NCBI RefSeq assembly: GCF_003460605.1
Contig: NZ_QTVN01000009.1
Span: 14,778-78,777 of the forward strand
Source: Ruminococcus sp. AF31-8BH
GTDB lineage: Bacteria > Bacillota > Clostridia > Lachnospirales > Lachnospiraceae
DNA length: 64,000 bases
Direction of reading: 5' to 3'
Shown piece after piece: positions 34,083-42,646 of this stretch. The position numbers were made by a program, and so were the translations under genes. Each line of letters starts with the position of its first letter. The first letter of the stretch is position 1. Below the pieces are notes generated by a model. The model saw only the letters and a list, made by a program, of their open reading frames with translations. It ran no database searches and was not told the DNA's origin.

Positions 34083-35330
34083 ATGGACGTTACAGAGAGA
34101 AAATACCAGTTTGGAACCGAAGAAAACCAGGCATTTATGAAAGAAATCAGAGAGGATCTGCTGAAGTTCGGACATCAGTTTCCATCACCAGGAGGAAGCT
34201 CCTATTACCTGGGGGATGACGGAACTCCATGGAAAGACAGAAACCGCGAAACATGGATCACATGCCGTATGACCCATGTGTACAGCATTGGCTCCATGCT
34301 GGGACATGAGGGTAGCGAAGCTCTGGTTGACGCGGCACTGAAGGGAATCCGCGGGGAACTTCACGATGACAAAAACGGCGGCTGGTACGCAGGCCTTACC
34401 AAGGACGGAGAGATTGTTCCTACCAAGCAGTGCTATGCACATGCATTTGCAATTCTGGCTGCCACATCAGGCATTCTTGCAGGCAGAGAGGGAGCAAAAG
34501 AGCTTCTGGAAGATGCCCTTAAGGTTTATGATCTTCGCTTCTGGAATGAGGAAGAGGGACTTTCCTGCGATACCTGGAATACAGAATTTACGGAACTGGA
34601 TCCCTATCGCGGAGTAAACGCAAATATGCACACCGTTGAGGCATTTCTTGCAGCGGCAGATGCAATCGGTGATGAGAAATACCGCGTCCGCGCAGGCAGA
34701 ATTATTGACCATGTGATCAGCTGGGCGAAGAATAACAGCTGGCGGATTCCAGAGCATTTTTACAGCAACTGGGAGCCAGATCTGGAATGCAACAAAGACC
34801 GTCCTGACGATCAGTTCAAGCCATACGGAGCCACTCCTGGCCACGGAATTGAATGGGCGAGACTGATTACCCAGTGGGCTCTTTCTACATACAAAGAGGA
34901 CAAGACTGGTGCCGCTCCATATATTCAGGCAGCGGAGAATCTTTATAACCGTGCGATCGCAGACGGCTGGAACGCAGACGGCGCACCGGGAATCGTTTAC
35001 ACTACTGACTGGGACGGCAACCCTATCGTCCACGACAGAATGCACTGGACCCTGGCTGAAGCCATTAATACGTCTGCAGTTCTGTACCGTGTAACCGGAA
35101 AAGAAAAATACACAGCAGATTACGCTGAGTTTATGGCATATCTGGATGAAAAGGTCCTGGATCATGTAAACGGCTCCTGGTTCCATCAGCTTGACCGCCA
35201 GAACCATCTTCTGACAACCGTCTGGCCCGGCAAATCCGACATCTACCACGCCCTCCAGGCAACCCTGATCCCCTACTGCAATCCTGGCCTGTCTGTTGCG
35301 GCTGCGGTGAAAAAGCAGGATTACGCATAA
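34083..35330 (+). CDS. AGE family epimerase/isomerase
   Basis: 415-residue (alpha/alpha)6-barrel enzyme of the N-acylglucosamine 2-epimerase family, which includes mannose isomerase and cellobiose 2-epimerase. Typical blocks are TRMTHVYSIGSMLGHEG, KQCYAHAFAI, NANMHTVEAFLAAADA, TPGHGIEWARL and RMHWTLAEAI with the catalytic His residues. The length fits aldose-ketose isomerases of this family. AAGGAG precedes ATG 34083. It is alone between two terminators, so the substrate cannot be told from neighbours. Confidence 0.9.
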   Translation: MDVTERKYQFGTEENQAFMKEIREDLLKFGHQFPSPGGSSYYLGDDGTPWKDRNRETWITCRMTHVYSIGSMLGHEGSEALVDAALKGIRGELHDDKNGGWYAGLTKDGEIVPTKQCYAHAFAILAATSGILAGREGAKELLEDALKVYDLRFWNEEEGLSCDTWNTEFTELDPYRGVNANMHTVEAFLAAADAIGDEKYRVRAGRIIDHVISWAKNNSWRIPEHFYSNWEPDLECNKDRPDDQFKPYGATPGHGIEWARLITQWALSTYKEDKTGAAPYIQAAENLYNRAIADGWNADGAPGIVYTTDWDGNPIVHDRMHWTLAEAINTSAVLYRVTGKEKYTADYAEFMAYLDEKVLDHVNGSWFHQLDRQNHLLTTVWPGKSDIYHALQATLIPYCNPGLSVAAAVKKQDYA

Positions 35331-35361
35331 GCTTTTGATGCATAATATTATCATGTAAACC

Positions 35362-35418
35362 AACGAAAACCTAGAATTTTCTATGGCACTAAATGGGACG
35401 ATTCAAGGTTTTCGTTTG
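35362..35418 (+). terminator. Terminator after AGE family gene
   Basis: AACGAAAACCT pairs with AGGTTTTCGTT over a 33-base loop, followed by TGTTTTCC. The remainder of 35331-35633 shows nothing else I can name. Confidence 0.6.
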
Positions 35419-35633
35419 TTTTCCTCACCTTCTCCCGGTCGGAATTTTATGCCGAATTTTGTCGAACGATTTTTCTTTGTTTTACTCCTGTTCTGTGATA
35501 AACTTTTTCTATCTTATAAGAGCATTTCTTTTAAAAGAATTTTCTTTGCTTCATTTCGAAGCGAATATTTCTCGAAACAAACGGACTACATTTGATGCGC
35601 ATCAATGCCTTGTGAAAAGGCAGGAGAGACTTT

Positions 35634-36209
35634 ATGGAAAATAAGCTGAAACAGTATTTTCCTATTATTCAGCAGATTTACTTTTACGGCAGTATAAAAG
35701 GTGTCTATACCATAGTGCTTTTTGAAAAAAGCCCGGTACAGTTCCACAAATATCCAGATGTATATACCCATTATTTTTGCCAGAAATCCAACACAGGACT
35801 TGAGATGAATTTACTCCAGAATTATGTGTTTATACCACTTGATATTTTTTCGCAGACTGTGCACAATAACGGTATAAGGAACCTGCTTGAAGCATGGCTT
35901 GTATTTCTAAGCATAGACTCGCCGGAGCTGATGATCAGCCTGATTACAGAGTACCCGAAGTTCAAAGTCATGTACGAGCATTTATATTACATTTGCCAGA
36001 ATGTGGAAAGGATGATGGAAATGTATTCAGCAGAACTTAAAATACTTGACCGAAACACTGTACAGTACATGGTAGACCAGATGCAAGAGGCGACTAATTC
36101 GTTAAGTGCGGAGGTAAGCATGAAGCAAGAAGCACTTCAATCTAAAGAGCAGCAATTAGAAGAAGCTCATCAGAAAATCAAAGAACTTCAGCAGTTGCTT
36201 GGAAAGTAA
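35634..36209 (+). pseudogene. C-terminal remnant of PD-(D/E)XK nuclease-type transposase (Rpn family)
   Basis: 191 residues matching the last two thirds of Rpn/PDDEXK-type proteins usually near 300-350 residues. GVYTIVLFEKSPVQFHKYP, QNYVFIPLDIF, LEAWLVFLSIDSPELMISLI and the coiled-coil end (NVERMMEMYSAELKILDRN, then QSKEQQLEEAHQKI) are typical. The N-terminal part with the nuclease motif is absent, so it cannot be active as a nuclease. A 50-base segment of this remnant (35838-35887) has a relative in front of the GtrII gene. Confidence 0.75.
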
Positions 36210-36259
36210 AACCAGGACGAATACGTGTTGGGAAAACTGATGCATGAGAACTGAACCAG

Positions 36260-37324
36260 TCATTTTTCCAAAAGCGAACTGGAAGTTTTCCGATATTCCC
36301 CCGGTGTCATCCCATACGCTTTCTTAAAAGTGCGCATGAAATGCTCCGTTGTTTCATACCCCACAAGCTTGCAGATGGATGGAATGCTCAGTGTGGTTTC
36401 CCGGAGGGCGCGGCAGGCCTGGTTTAGTTTAATATCACGTATGATCTGAAGGAAGGTACGCCCGGTACCTTCCTTTATTAATTTGCTGAAATGAGAGGAA
36501 CTGTAGCCAAAATGCGCAGCAGTGTCGCTAAGCGATGCAATCTGGAAATTCTGGTTCAGGTAGTTCAGAATTTCAGTCATGGAACTGCCAGTAGTCTCCT
36601 TTGTGAGGATGGATTCAATATCATTTTCGTGGTAGCGAAGAAGCTTGGCCCAGAATAAGATCAGCATGGAGTTGAGAAAAGTATAGCTGTATTTCTCATG
36701 GCCAAGATATTCTATAAAAAGCTTCTCCACAGATTTCATAACAATTTTATCATTTCCAGTGTGGAAAATCAGAAAATTCCCCTCTGTTTTGTGATAGAGC
36801 ACATGGGTAAAAAACTGGGACAGTGCGCTGTCTGCAGTCAGTGTCTGGAAAAAGGTGGACTGGAAAGCGGAAGTCCGCACCAGAATATTGATGGCAATGC
36901 TGTCATCAAAAATACTCACGCTGTGTCTGGTGTGAGGAGGGATAATGCACACATCTCCCTGCTGCAAAGTATGCGGAATCCCCTGGATGGTGGTCTTTAC
37001 CGTGCCGTCATAAATGCACATAATTTCAAAAAATTCATGCTCATGGGCAAAGGCTGGAGTGTAGCGGTAGTGCTTGGAAAGCATAATATCCCCTGTAAAA
37101 TCCTGGAATAAAGTTCCTTCATTCAGATAAGGGAGCCACCCTTCCTTGCGAAGGGCAGGAACATAAAGCTTGCGCTGGGCGATCATTTCCCTGTCCAGAT
37201 TCTGGCAGTATTCTCGAAACGTCTCTGGATGCTCTTTCTCTGCAAAATAGAGATCACGGTAAAAAATCTCATCCTGTTCGTAAGAATGTATGTAATTCTG
37301 AAATTCACTTCTGGTTAATTTCAT
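36260..37324 (-). CDS. AraC-family regulator with cupin sensor
   Basis: 354 residues. The N-terminal part has a cupin-type sugar-binding half (FAHEHEFFEIMCIYDG, GDVCIIPPHTRHSV). The C-terminal 100 residues hold the double helix-turn-helix (IASLSDTAAHFGYSSSHFSKLIKE and SIPSICKLVGYETTEHFMRTFKKAYGMTP split in two). It is divergent from the GPH symporter gene, and the shared intergenic region holds two 15-bp direct repeats spaced 20 bases apart next to the symporter's -35. That makes it the likely activator of the symporter and of the GH78/GH3 genes downstream. Confidence 0.9.
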   Translation of the reverse strand: MKLTRSEFQNYIHSYEQDEIFYRDLYFAEKEHPETFREYCQNLDREMIAQRKLYVPALRKEGWLPYLNEGTLFQDFTGDIMLSKHYRYTPAFAHEHEFFEIMCIYDGTVKTTIQGIPHTLQQGDVCIIPPHTRHSVSIFDDSIAINILVRTSAFQSTFFQTLTADSALSQFFTHVLYHKTEGNFLIFHTGNDKIVMKSVEKLFIEYLGHEKYSYTFLNSMLILFWAKLLRYHENDIESILTKETTGSSMTEILNYLNQNFQIASLSDTAAHFGYSSSHFSKLIKEGTGRTFLQIIRDIKLNQACRALRETTLSIPSICKLVGYETTEHFMRTFKKAYGMTPGEYRKTSSSLLEK

Positions 37325-37442
37325 AGTACAATCCTCATTGCGTTGTCTGTAGATAAGCTGAGTATACCATATCTGATTTTATAAGAAAAGCAATAACTGC
37401 CCGAAGATACATTAGAAAAGATCATATTTTCCCGAAAATAAA

Positions 37443-37509
37443 TCGTAAAAAAAATCAGTATTTCGTAAAAAAAATCACAATTGGAGAAAACGCCAAAAAA
37501 GGGTAAAGT
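37443..37509 (+). promoter_or_regulatory. AraC-type activated promoter of GPH symporter
   Basis: Direct repeat TCGTAAAAAAAATCA at 37443-37457 and 37463-37477 (two helical turns apart), then -35 TTGGAG (37481-37486), 17 bases, -10 TAAAGT (37504-37509). The same layout recurs at 40958-41024. Confidence 0.75.
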
Positions 37510-37537
37510 AAAACCATAAAAGACGGAGGTAATGAAA

Positions 37538-38889
37538 ATGAACGAAGTGGAAAAAAAGTAAAAATCGGACTTTGGCGTCAGAGAATCGGCTATGGTTCCT
37601 CTGATTTTGCTTGTAATCTGATCTGGCAGATGATTTCCCTGTATCTGCTGTATTTCTACACAAATGTAATGCATTTAAATGCAGGAGCAGTAAGCATTAT
37701 GTTCCTGGTAACCAAATTTATTGACGGTGTATCTGACCTGATCGTAGGCTATCTCATTGATAAGACCAATACCAGATGGGGAAAATCAAGACCCTGGATT
37801 CTTTTTGGAGCTGTTCCGTTTGGTGTAACAGCTGTGCTTGCTTTCTCTGTACCTGATATAGGACAAACCGGAATGCTGATCTATGCATACGTAACCTACA
37901 TTCTGCTGTCAACCTCTTACACAATTGTTAATATTCCAATGGCATCCATTCTCCCGGCGCTTAGTGAAAACCCGCATGAGAGAACCGTTCTTGCTTCCTG
38001 CAGAACCTTCTTCTCCTCTGTTGGTTCTACGGTTGTAAGTGCTTTTGCCTTAACTCTTGTAGATAAATTTGGAAATGGAAATGAAGCCCTTGGTTTCCGT
38101 ATTGTTATGATCATCTTCGGTGTGATCGGCTGCCTGGTATTTTTCTTCTGCTTCTTTAACACAAAAGAACGTGTTATGGTACAGGCGGAAAAAGTTAGCC
38201 TGAAAGCAAACATTTCCTGTCTGCTTCACAATGGCCCGTGGAAATTATTTGCGCTGAACATTGTATGGTTTTTCGGCGGATATGTAATTCAGGCAAGTGC
38301 AGTTATTTACTATTTTACCTATGTAGTACAGAACACCAGCATGGTTCAGATCGTTGCCACCATTACAACACTGGTGCCAATTGTAACCAACCTTCTGGCT
38401 CCATTCCTTGTAAAGCTTACAAGCAAGAGAAACCTGATGATCGGAGGAAGCGCGGTACATGCAGGCGGTCTTCTTATCATCTTCTTTGGCGGTACCAATG
38501 TACCGGTGCTGATTGGAGGCGCAGTGATCGCTGCCGCAGGATACGGTCTGAAAGGAAGCATGCACTTTGCAATGCAGCCTGACCCGGTTGACTATGGCGA
38601 GTGGAAGAGCGGTGTAAATACAGCGGGAACTCTTTCCGCAGTAAACGGATTTATTGGAAAAGTGGGCATGGCAATTGCCAGCAGTATTGGTGCAGCACTG
38701 CTTCAGTTCGGCGGATTTGACGCAGTTCTTTCCGTACAGTCTGCAACTGCACAGAGCTACATCACAACCATGTACATTTGGGTTCCCATCGTGATGAACA
38801 TTGCAACAATTATCACCATGATGTTCTATAACCTTGATAAAATTTACCCGCAGATCATCAAGGAATTAGATGAAAGAAGAGCAGCATAA
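37538..38889 (+). CDS. GPH-family sugar:cation symporter, frameshifted near start
   Basis: Twelve-helix membrane symporter of the glycoside-pentoside-hexuronide family. ATG 37538 has GGAGG eight bases upstream, but that frame stops after seven codons (MNEVEKK). The conserved protein continues in another frame from KIGLWRQRIGYGSSDFACN to 38889. Adding one A to the A7 tract at 37551-37557 joins the two into 450 residues, the normal family length. From the internal ATG 37630 only 419 residues would be made, lacking part of the first helix and without a ribosome site. It may be a pseudogene, a slippage-controlled gene or a sequencing error. Confidence 0.8.
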
Positions 38890-38912
38890 TCCCTGAAAGG
38901 AGACATTAGAAG

Positions 38913-39146
38913 ATGGTAAAATTAAACGTGAAAATCGTGTCCATGCAGGATGCCGATAAATTTAACAAAATCTGCAGCAAATTTGACTGCGACATGGATC
39001 TGCAGAGCGGAAAATATTATGTGGACGCCAAGTCCATCATGGGAATTTTCAGCCTGGACCTGAGCCAGCCGCTGGTGCTTAACGCAGATACAGATGATGA
39101 GCAGAAGGTGCGAGAAGCATTTGCGGAATTTGTTCAAGAAGCATAA
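38913..39146 (+). CDS. HPr-like protein without active-site His
   Basis: 77-residue protein with the HPr fold of the sugar phosphotransferase system. The regulatory serine region is intact (AKSIMGIFSLDLS, Ser41 equals HPr Ser46). The His15 region (HARPA in HPr) is replaced by SMQDADKFN, so no phosphotransfer from enzyme I is possible. This resembles Crh, the catabolite-repression co-regulator of Bacillus. AAGGAG precedes ATG 38913. It lies 23 bases behind the symporter gene and probably belongs to its transcript, which ends at 39210. Confidence 0.82.
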   Translation: MVKLNVKIVSMQDADKFNKICSKFDCDMDLQSGKYYVDAKSIMGIFSLDLSQPLVLNADTDDEQKVREAFAEFVQEA

Positions 39147-39183
39147 TTGCCAGACGAAAACCGATTATTGCCATAATCCCATG

Positions 39184-39210
39184 CGCCCCGGAAATCATTC
39201 CGGGGCGTTT
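39184..39210 (+). terminator. Terminator after HPr-like gene
   Basis: CGCCCCGGAA pairs with TTCCGGGGCG around four bases, then TTTGCTG. Confidence 0.75.
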
Positions 39211-39263
39211 GCTGCGTTGAGAAAAGAATGCCGCCTGAACTTTGTTCTGTTATGTTTGTATGG

Positions 39264-39312
39264 CTTGACATTTTTTACAGAATGTGCACAATAACAGTAT
39301 AAGTAAAGTGCT
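39264..39312 (+). promoter_or_regulatory. Promoter region of GtrII gene, related to nuclease-remnant coding sequence
   Basis: These 49 bases match 35838-35887 inside the Rpn-type remnant at about 84% with one single-base gap. Here the segment contains TTGACA (39265-39270) and, 17 bases on, ACAATA. The GtrII ribosome site follows at 39326. Confidence 0.55.
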
Positions 39313-39336
39313 ATTTATAAAAATAAGGGGGTATCA

Positions 39337-40893
39337 ATGAAACTTACAGAAAAACGCTTTAAATACACATTCTTCACAAGTATTTTCGTAGGTCTTGCGG
39401 CACATTTATTTGCACTTACCAATGTACTGCAGAATTACGACAATATCTCACAGACACCAGTGGGTGTTGGAACAGGTGTTACATCAGGAAGGTGGGTAAT
39501 TGAGTTATTGTCCCAGCTTCATATAAAGTACGGCGTGAACTATAATATTCCTATGGTGAACGGGCTGATTGCCATTTTTCTTTTATCCGTGAGTGTCTGC
39601 CTGATCATCGATGTACTGAATATTCAGTCTGTACCGCTTTGCTGTGTATTTGCAGGAATTTTTATCAGCTTTCCTGTTGTTACCAGTTCCATGTTCTTTA
39701 TGTATGTGGTGGAATATAATTCCCTCGCAGCATTTTTAGCAGTCCTGGCCGTCTGGGTGGCCAGAAAATACCATTGGATCGGTCTCGTCGGCGGAACTCT
39801 TTGCCTTGCAGTATCCCTTGGAATCTATCAGGCCTATCTGCCAATGACTGCAAGTTTGTTTGTTATTTTGCTGTTAAAAGAGGTTCTGTCGGGTAAATCC
39901 AGATGGCTTACGGTACTTTGCAGAGGAGTTCTTGATCTTTTTACTATGATTCTGGGATTTGCAGCATATTATGGCTGTATGAAATGGAATTTGGCAAAAC
40001 ACGGCGCCGAATTGTCTGATTATCAGGGAATTAATAATATGGGAAATATTTCTTTACGCAGTCTTCCGGGACTTCTGAAGCGTGCGGTGGGAGATATCGT
40101 AAAGATGCCATTCATTGATTATTATGGAATTTCATCTACAGTTGTTGTCAGAATCGCAATTGTGATTCTTGCAATAATTTCATTTGTGGGGATTGTTTAT
40201 CTACTTTGGGCAAAGAAAGCCAGAGTGAGCCTGATTTTAGAATGTATTTTGCTGTGCATGATTTTTCCATTGGCAGTAAACGGCATCACCATTATGTGCT
40301 CTGAGAGCGAAATCTATACCATGATGGTATATGGCTCTGTTTTCATTTTTCTGGTGCCGGTTATGGTTATGGATCTGATCGTTCAAAACGCAGATGTGAA
40401 AATCAATAAGCTTTCCCGCCGAAAGCTGTATCTGTATGGACGAAACAGCGTAGCAGCACTTCTGATTCTGGTCACGGTTCAATATGTCTGGCTGTCCAAT
40501 GGAAATTATATGGCAATGTATTACAATACAGAACAAACCAAAGCATATTTAAGTTCCATGCTGACACAGGTACGAATGACGGAAGGCTTTAATACCTCTC
40601 TTAGCTGGGCGTTTATTGGAAAAGTATCGGATGAGACCTTTCATAATCAGTGGAAGGACTCCAATAAATTCCACTATGGAGGCAACGGAGTTACAGAAGA
40701 AAAACCGCTTGTAAACTATTATTCCAGAAAATCCTGGTTCTGGCATTACATGGGATATGTACCAAACCTTGTTGACAATGACCAGGTAAAAGAACTGAGA
40801 AAAGATCCTTATGTAAAAAATATGCCCTGTTATCCGGATTACGGATCAATTGCAATCTATAAGGACACCGTTATTATCAAGTTATCTGACTAA
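39337..40893 (+). CDS. GtrII-type glucosyltransferase domain membrane protein
   Basis: 518 residues with about ten membrane helices, of the GtrII family (O-antigen or wall-glycan glucosyltransferases that use polyprenyl-phosphate sugars). Diagnostic N-terminal segment: NYDNISQTPVGVGTGVTSGRW, with the conserved acidic residues near the first outer loop, followed by WVIELLSQLHIKYGVNYNIP. The soluble C-terminal part (residues 415-518) is small and probably outside. GGGGG lies just before ATG 39337. It is flanked by terminators, so it is a single-gene unit. Acceptor unknown. Confidence 0.8.
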   Translation: MKLTEKRFKYTFFTSIFVGLAAHLFALTNVLQNYDNISQTPVGVGTGVTSGRWVIELLSQLHIKYGVNYNIPMVNGLIAIFLLSVSVCLIIDVLNIQSVPLCCVFAGIFISFPVVTSSMFFMYVVEYNSLAAFLAVLAVWVARKYHWIGLVGGTLCLAVSLGIYQAYLPMTASLFVILLLKEVLSGKSRWLTVLCRGVLDLFTMILGFAAYYGCMKWNLAKHGAELSDYQGINNMGNISLRSLPGLLKRAVGDIVKMPFIDYYGISSTVVVRIAIVILAIISFVGIVYLLWAKKARVSLILECILLCMIFPLAVNGITIMCSESEIYTMMVYGSVFIFLVPVMVMDLIVQNADVKINKLSRRKLYLYGRNSVAALLILVTVQYVWLSNGNYMAMYYNTEQTKAYLSSMLTQVRMTEGFNTSLSWAFIGKVSDETFHNQWKDSNKFHYGGNGVTEEKPLVNYYSRKSWFWHYMGYVPNLVDNDQVKELRKDPYVKNMPCYPDYGSIAIYKDTVIIKLSD

Positions 40894-40906
40894 AAAGCTA
40901 TGAGTT

Positions 40907-40947
40907 AAAGCAGTGATTTCATGTGAGCATGGAGTTGCTGCTTTTTT
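40907..40947 (+). terminator. Terminator after GtrII gene
   Basis: AAAGCAG pairs with CTGCTTT around an inner CATG / CATG stem, followed by six T. Confidence 0.7.
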
Positions 40948-40957
40948 GTTGTAAAAT

Positions 40958-41024
40958 TCGTAAAAAAGGTCAGTATTTCATCTCAAAAAAAACAATTGGA
41001 AAACACCTAAAAAAGAGGTAAAGT
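40958..41024 (+). promoter_or_regulatory. AraC-type activated promoter of GH78-GH3 operon
   Basis: Same architecture as 37443-37509: TCGTAAAAAAGGTCA (40958-40972), a degenerate second repeat starting 20 bases later (40978), -35 TTGGAA (40996-41001), 17 bases, -10 TAAAGT (41019-41024). The conserved core GTCAGTATTTC and ACAATTGGA is shared. Confidence 0.72.
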
Positions 41025-41064
41025 AAACCCATCGAAGGAAGAGTACCGAAAGGAGAAAAGAATT

Positions 41065-42633
41065 ATGCCAGAAGTAAGCATTGATTTAAATATGGTTCGT
41101 GTAACCAACGATGATTTTGTAAAAAAAGCAGAGGCCTGCGCACCGAAGCTTCAGGAGACCGTTGTAAAGCCAGTTTCTATCGTGGATGTTGTAAAAACAG
41201 AAAACATATATCCAGATGTAGTTGTCAAAGACTCCATTGAAAATCTTTCCAGCTACCATCTTGCCAAAGGGGACAAGCTGTGCCTGGACTTTGGAGATCA
41301 CCAGGTTGGATATGTAACTCTGAAGCTTGCTTCTGTAGGAAGCCCGCAGGACTCACCTGCATTTTTTCGTCTGAAATTCGGAGAGATTGCAAAAGAGATG
41401 ACGGAGGATTCCGCAGACTATGACGGATGGATCAGCCGCGGATGGATCCAGGAAGAATTTATTCATATTGATGTGCTGCCAGCAGAACTGAAGCTGCCAA
41501 GACGCTATGCTTTCCGCTATCTGGAAATCGAGGCAATCGATACTTCCCTGAAATGGCAGATGGTTGTGGAGGATGTAACCTGTGTCAGTGTTTCTTCTGT
41601 AAACATGGATCAGGTAAAGCCTATCAAGAGTGATGACGAAATGATCCGTACACTGGACAAGGTCAGCCTGCGTACTTTAATGAACTGCATGCAGTCTGTA
41701 TTTGAAGACGGCCCGAAACGTGACCGCAGACTGTGGCTGGGAGACCTGAGACTTCAGGCACTGGCAAATTATGATACATTTAAAAACTATGACCTGGTAA
41801 AAAGATGTCTTTACCTGTTTGCAGGCCAGACAAGAGATGACGGAATGGTAAGCGCCTGCCTGTTTACAGAGCCGAAATTTATTGTGGATGATACCTTCCT
41901 TCTGGACTACTCTATGTTCTACGGAGCCGCACTTCTTGATTACTATAAGGCTTCCGGTGACATGGAGACTCTTCGTGACCTGAGCAAATGTGCTTACCGC
42001 CAGATGGAGCTTGCAGGAAAACAGTTTGACGAGAAAGATCTTCTGATCTGCGGCGAAGGCTTCTGGGCATTTATCGACTGGACTGATGGCCTGGACAAGC
42101 AGGCTGCGATGCAGGGCGTATATATTTATTGTGCGAAAAAGGTACGTGAAATTGCTGAAATCCTTGGGGATACCGAAAAAGCAGCAGAGCTTGCAAAGGA
42201 AGAAAAAGCCAAAACAGAAGCAGCAAAAAAATATCTTCTGGATTCTGAAGCCGGACTGTTTGTAAGTGGACCGGACAGACAGATTAATTATGCAAGCCAG
42301 GTTTGGATGGTACTTGCTGGTGCAGTAGACAAAGAAGACGGCGCACAGATTCTTGAAAAAGTAACAGACATGAAGCCGGAAAAAGGTATGGTTTCCCCGT
42401 ATATGAATCATCATTATGTAGAAGCACTTCTTCTTTGCGGGAAAAAAGAGCAGGCTCTTGACTATATGAAATATTACTGGGGCGGAATGATCAGCCACGG
42501 AGCAGACACCTTCTGGGAGCTTTATAATCCGGAAAATCCGGCAGAGTCTCCTTATGGAAGCAGTATTGTTAACAGCTACTGCCATGCGTGGAGCTGTACC
42601 CCGACTTATCTTTTGAGAAAATATTTTGCCTGA
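41065..42633 (+). CDS. GH78-like alpha-L-rhamnosidase
   Basis: 522 residues, cytoplasmic (no signal peptide). It is shorter than typical GH78 enzymes (900 or more) and consists of one beta-domain (about 1-190) plus the (alpha/alpha)6 catalytic barrel. Family motifs are SVFEDGPKRDRRLWLGDLRL (residues 211-230), which contains the acidic catalytic residues, FWAFIDWTDG near 333, and GADTFWELYNP near the end with a second acid. It probably trims imported rhamnosides or related glycosides. It is coupled to the GH3 gene 13 bases later under the AraC-type promoter. Confidence 0.85.
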   Translation: MPEVSIDLNMVRVTNDDFVKKAEACAPKLQETVVKPVSIVDVVKTENIYPDVVVKDSIENLSSYHLAKGDKLCLDFGDHQVGYVTLKLASVGSPQDSPAFFRLKFGEIAKEMTEDSADYDGWISRGWIQEEFIHIDVLPAELKLPRRYAFRYLEIEAIDTSLKWQMVVEDVTCVSVSSVNMDQVKPIKSDDEMIRTLDKVSLRTLMNCMQSVFEDGPKRDRRLWLGDLRLQALANYDTFKNYDLVKRCLYLFAGQTRDDGMVSACLFTEPKFIVDDTFLLDYSMFYGAALLDYYKASGDMETLRDLSKCAYRQMELAGKQFDEKDLLICGEGFWAFIDWTDGLDKQAAMQGVYIYCAKKVREIAEILGDTEKAAELAKEEKAKTEAAKKYLLDSEAGLFVSGPDRQINYASQVWMVLAGAVDKEDGAQILEKVTDMKPEKGMVSPYMNHHYVEALLLCGKKEQALDYMKYYWGGMISHGADTFWELYNPENPAESPYGSSIVNSYCHAWSCTPTYLLRKYFA

Positions 42634-42646
42634 GGAGGAAATAATT

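Noticed and set aside
34467..35363. 298-codon minus-strand open frame
   Set aside because: Shadow of the AGE-family epimerase gene.
41677..42585. 302-codon minus-strand open frame
   Set aside because: Shadow of the GH78-like gene.
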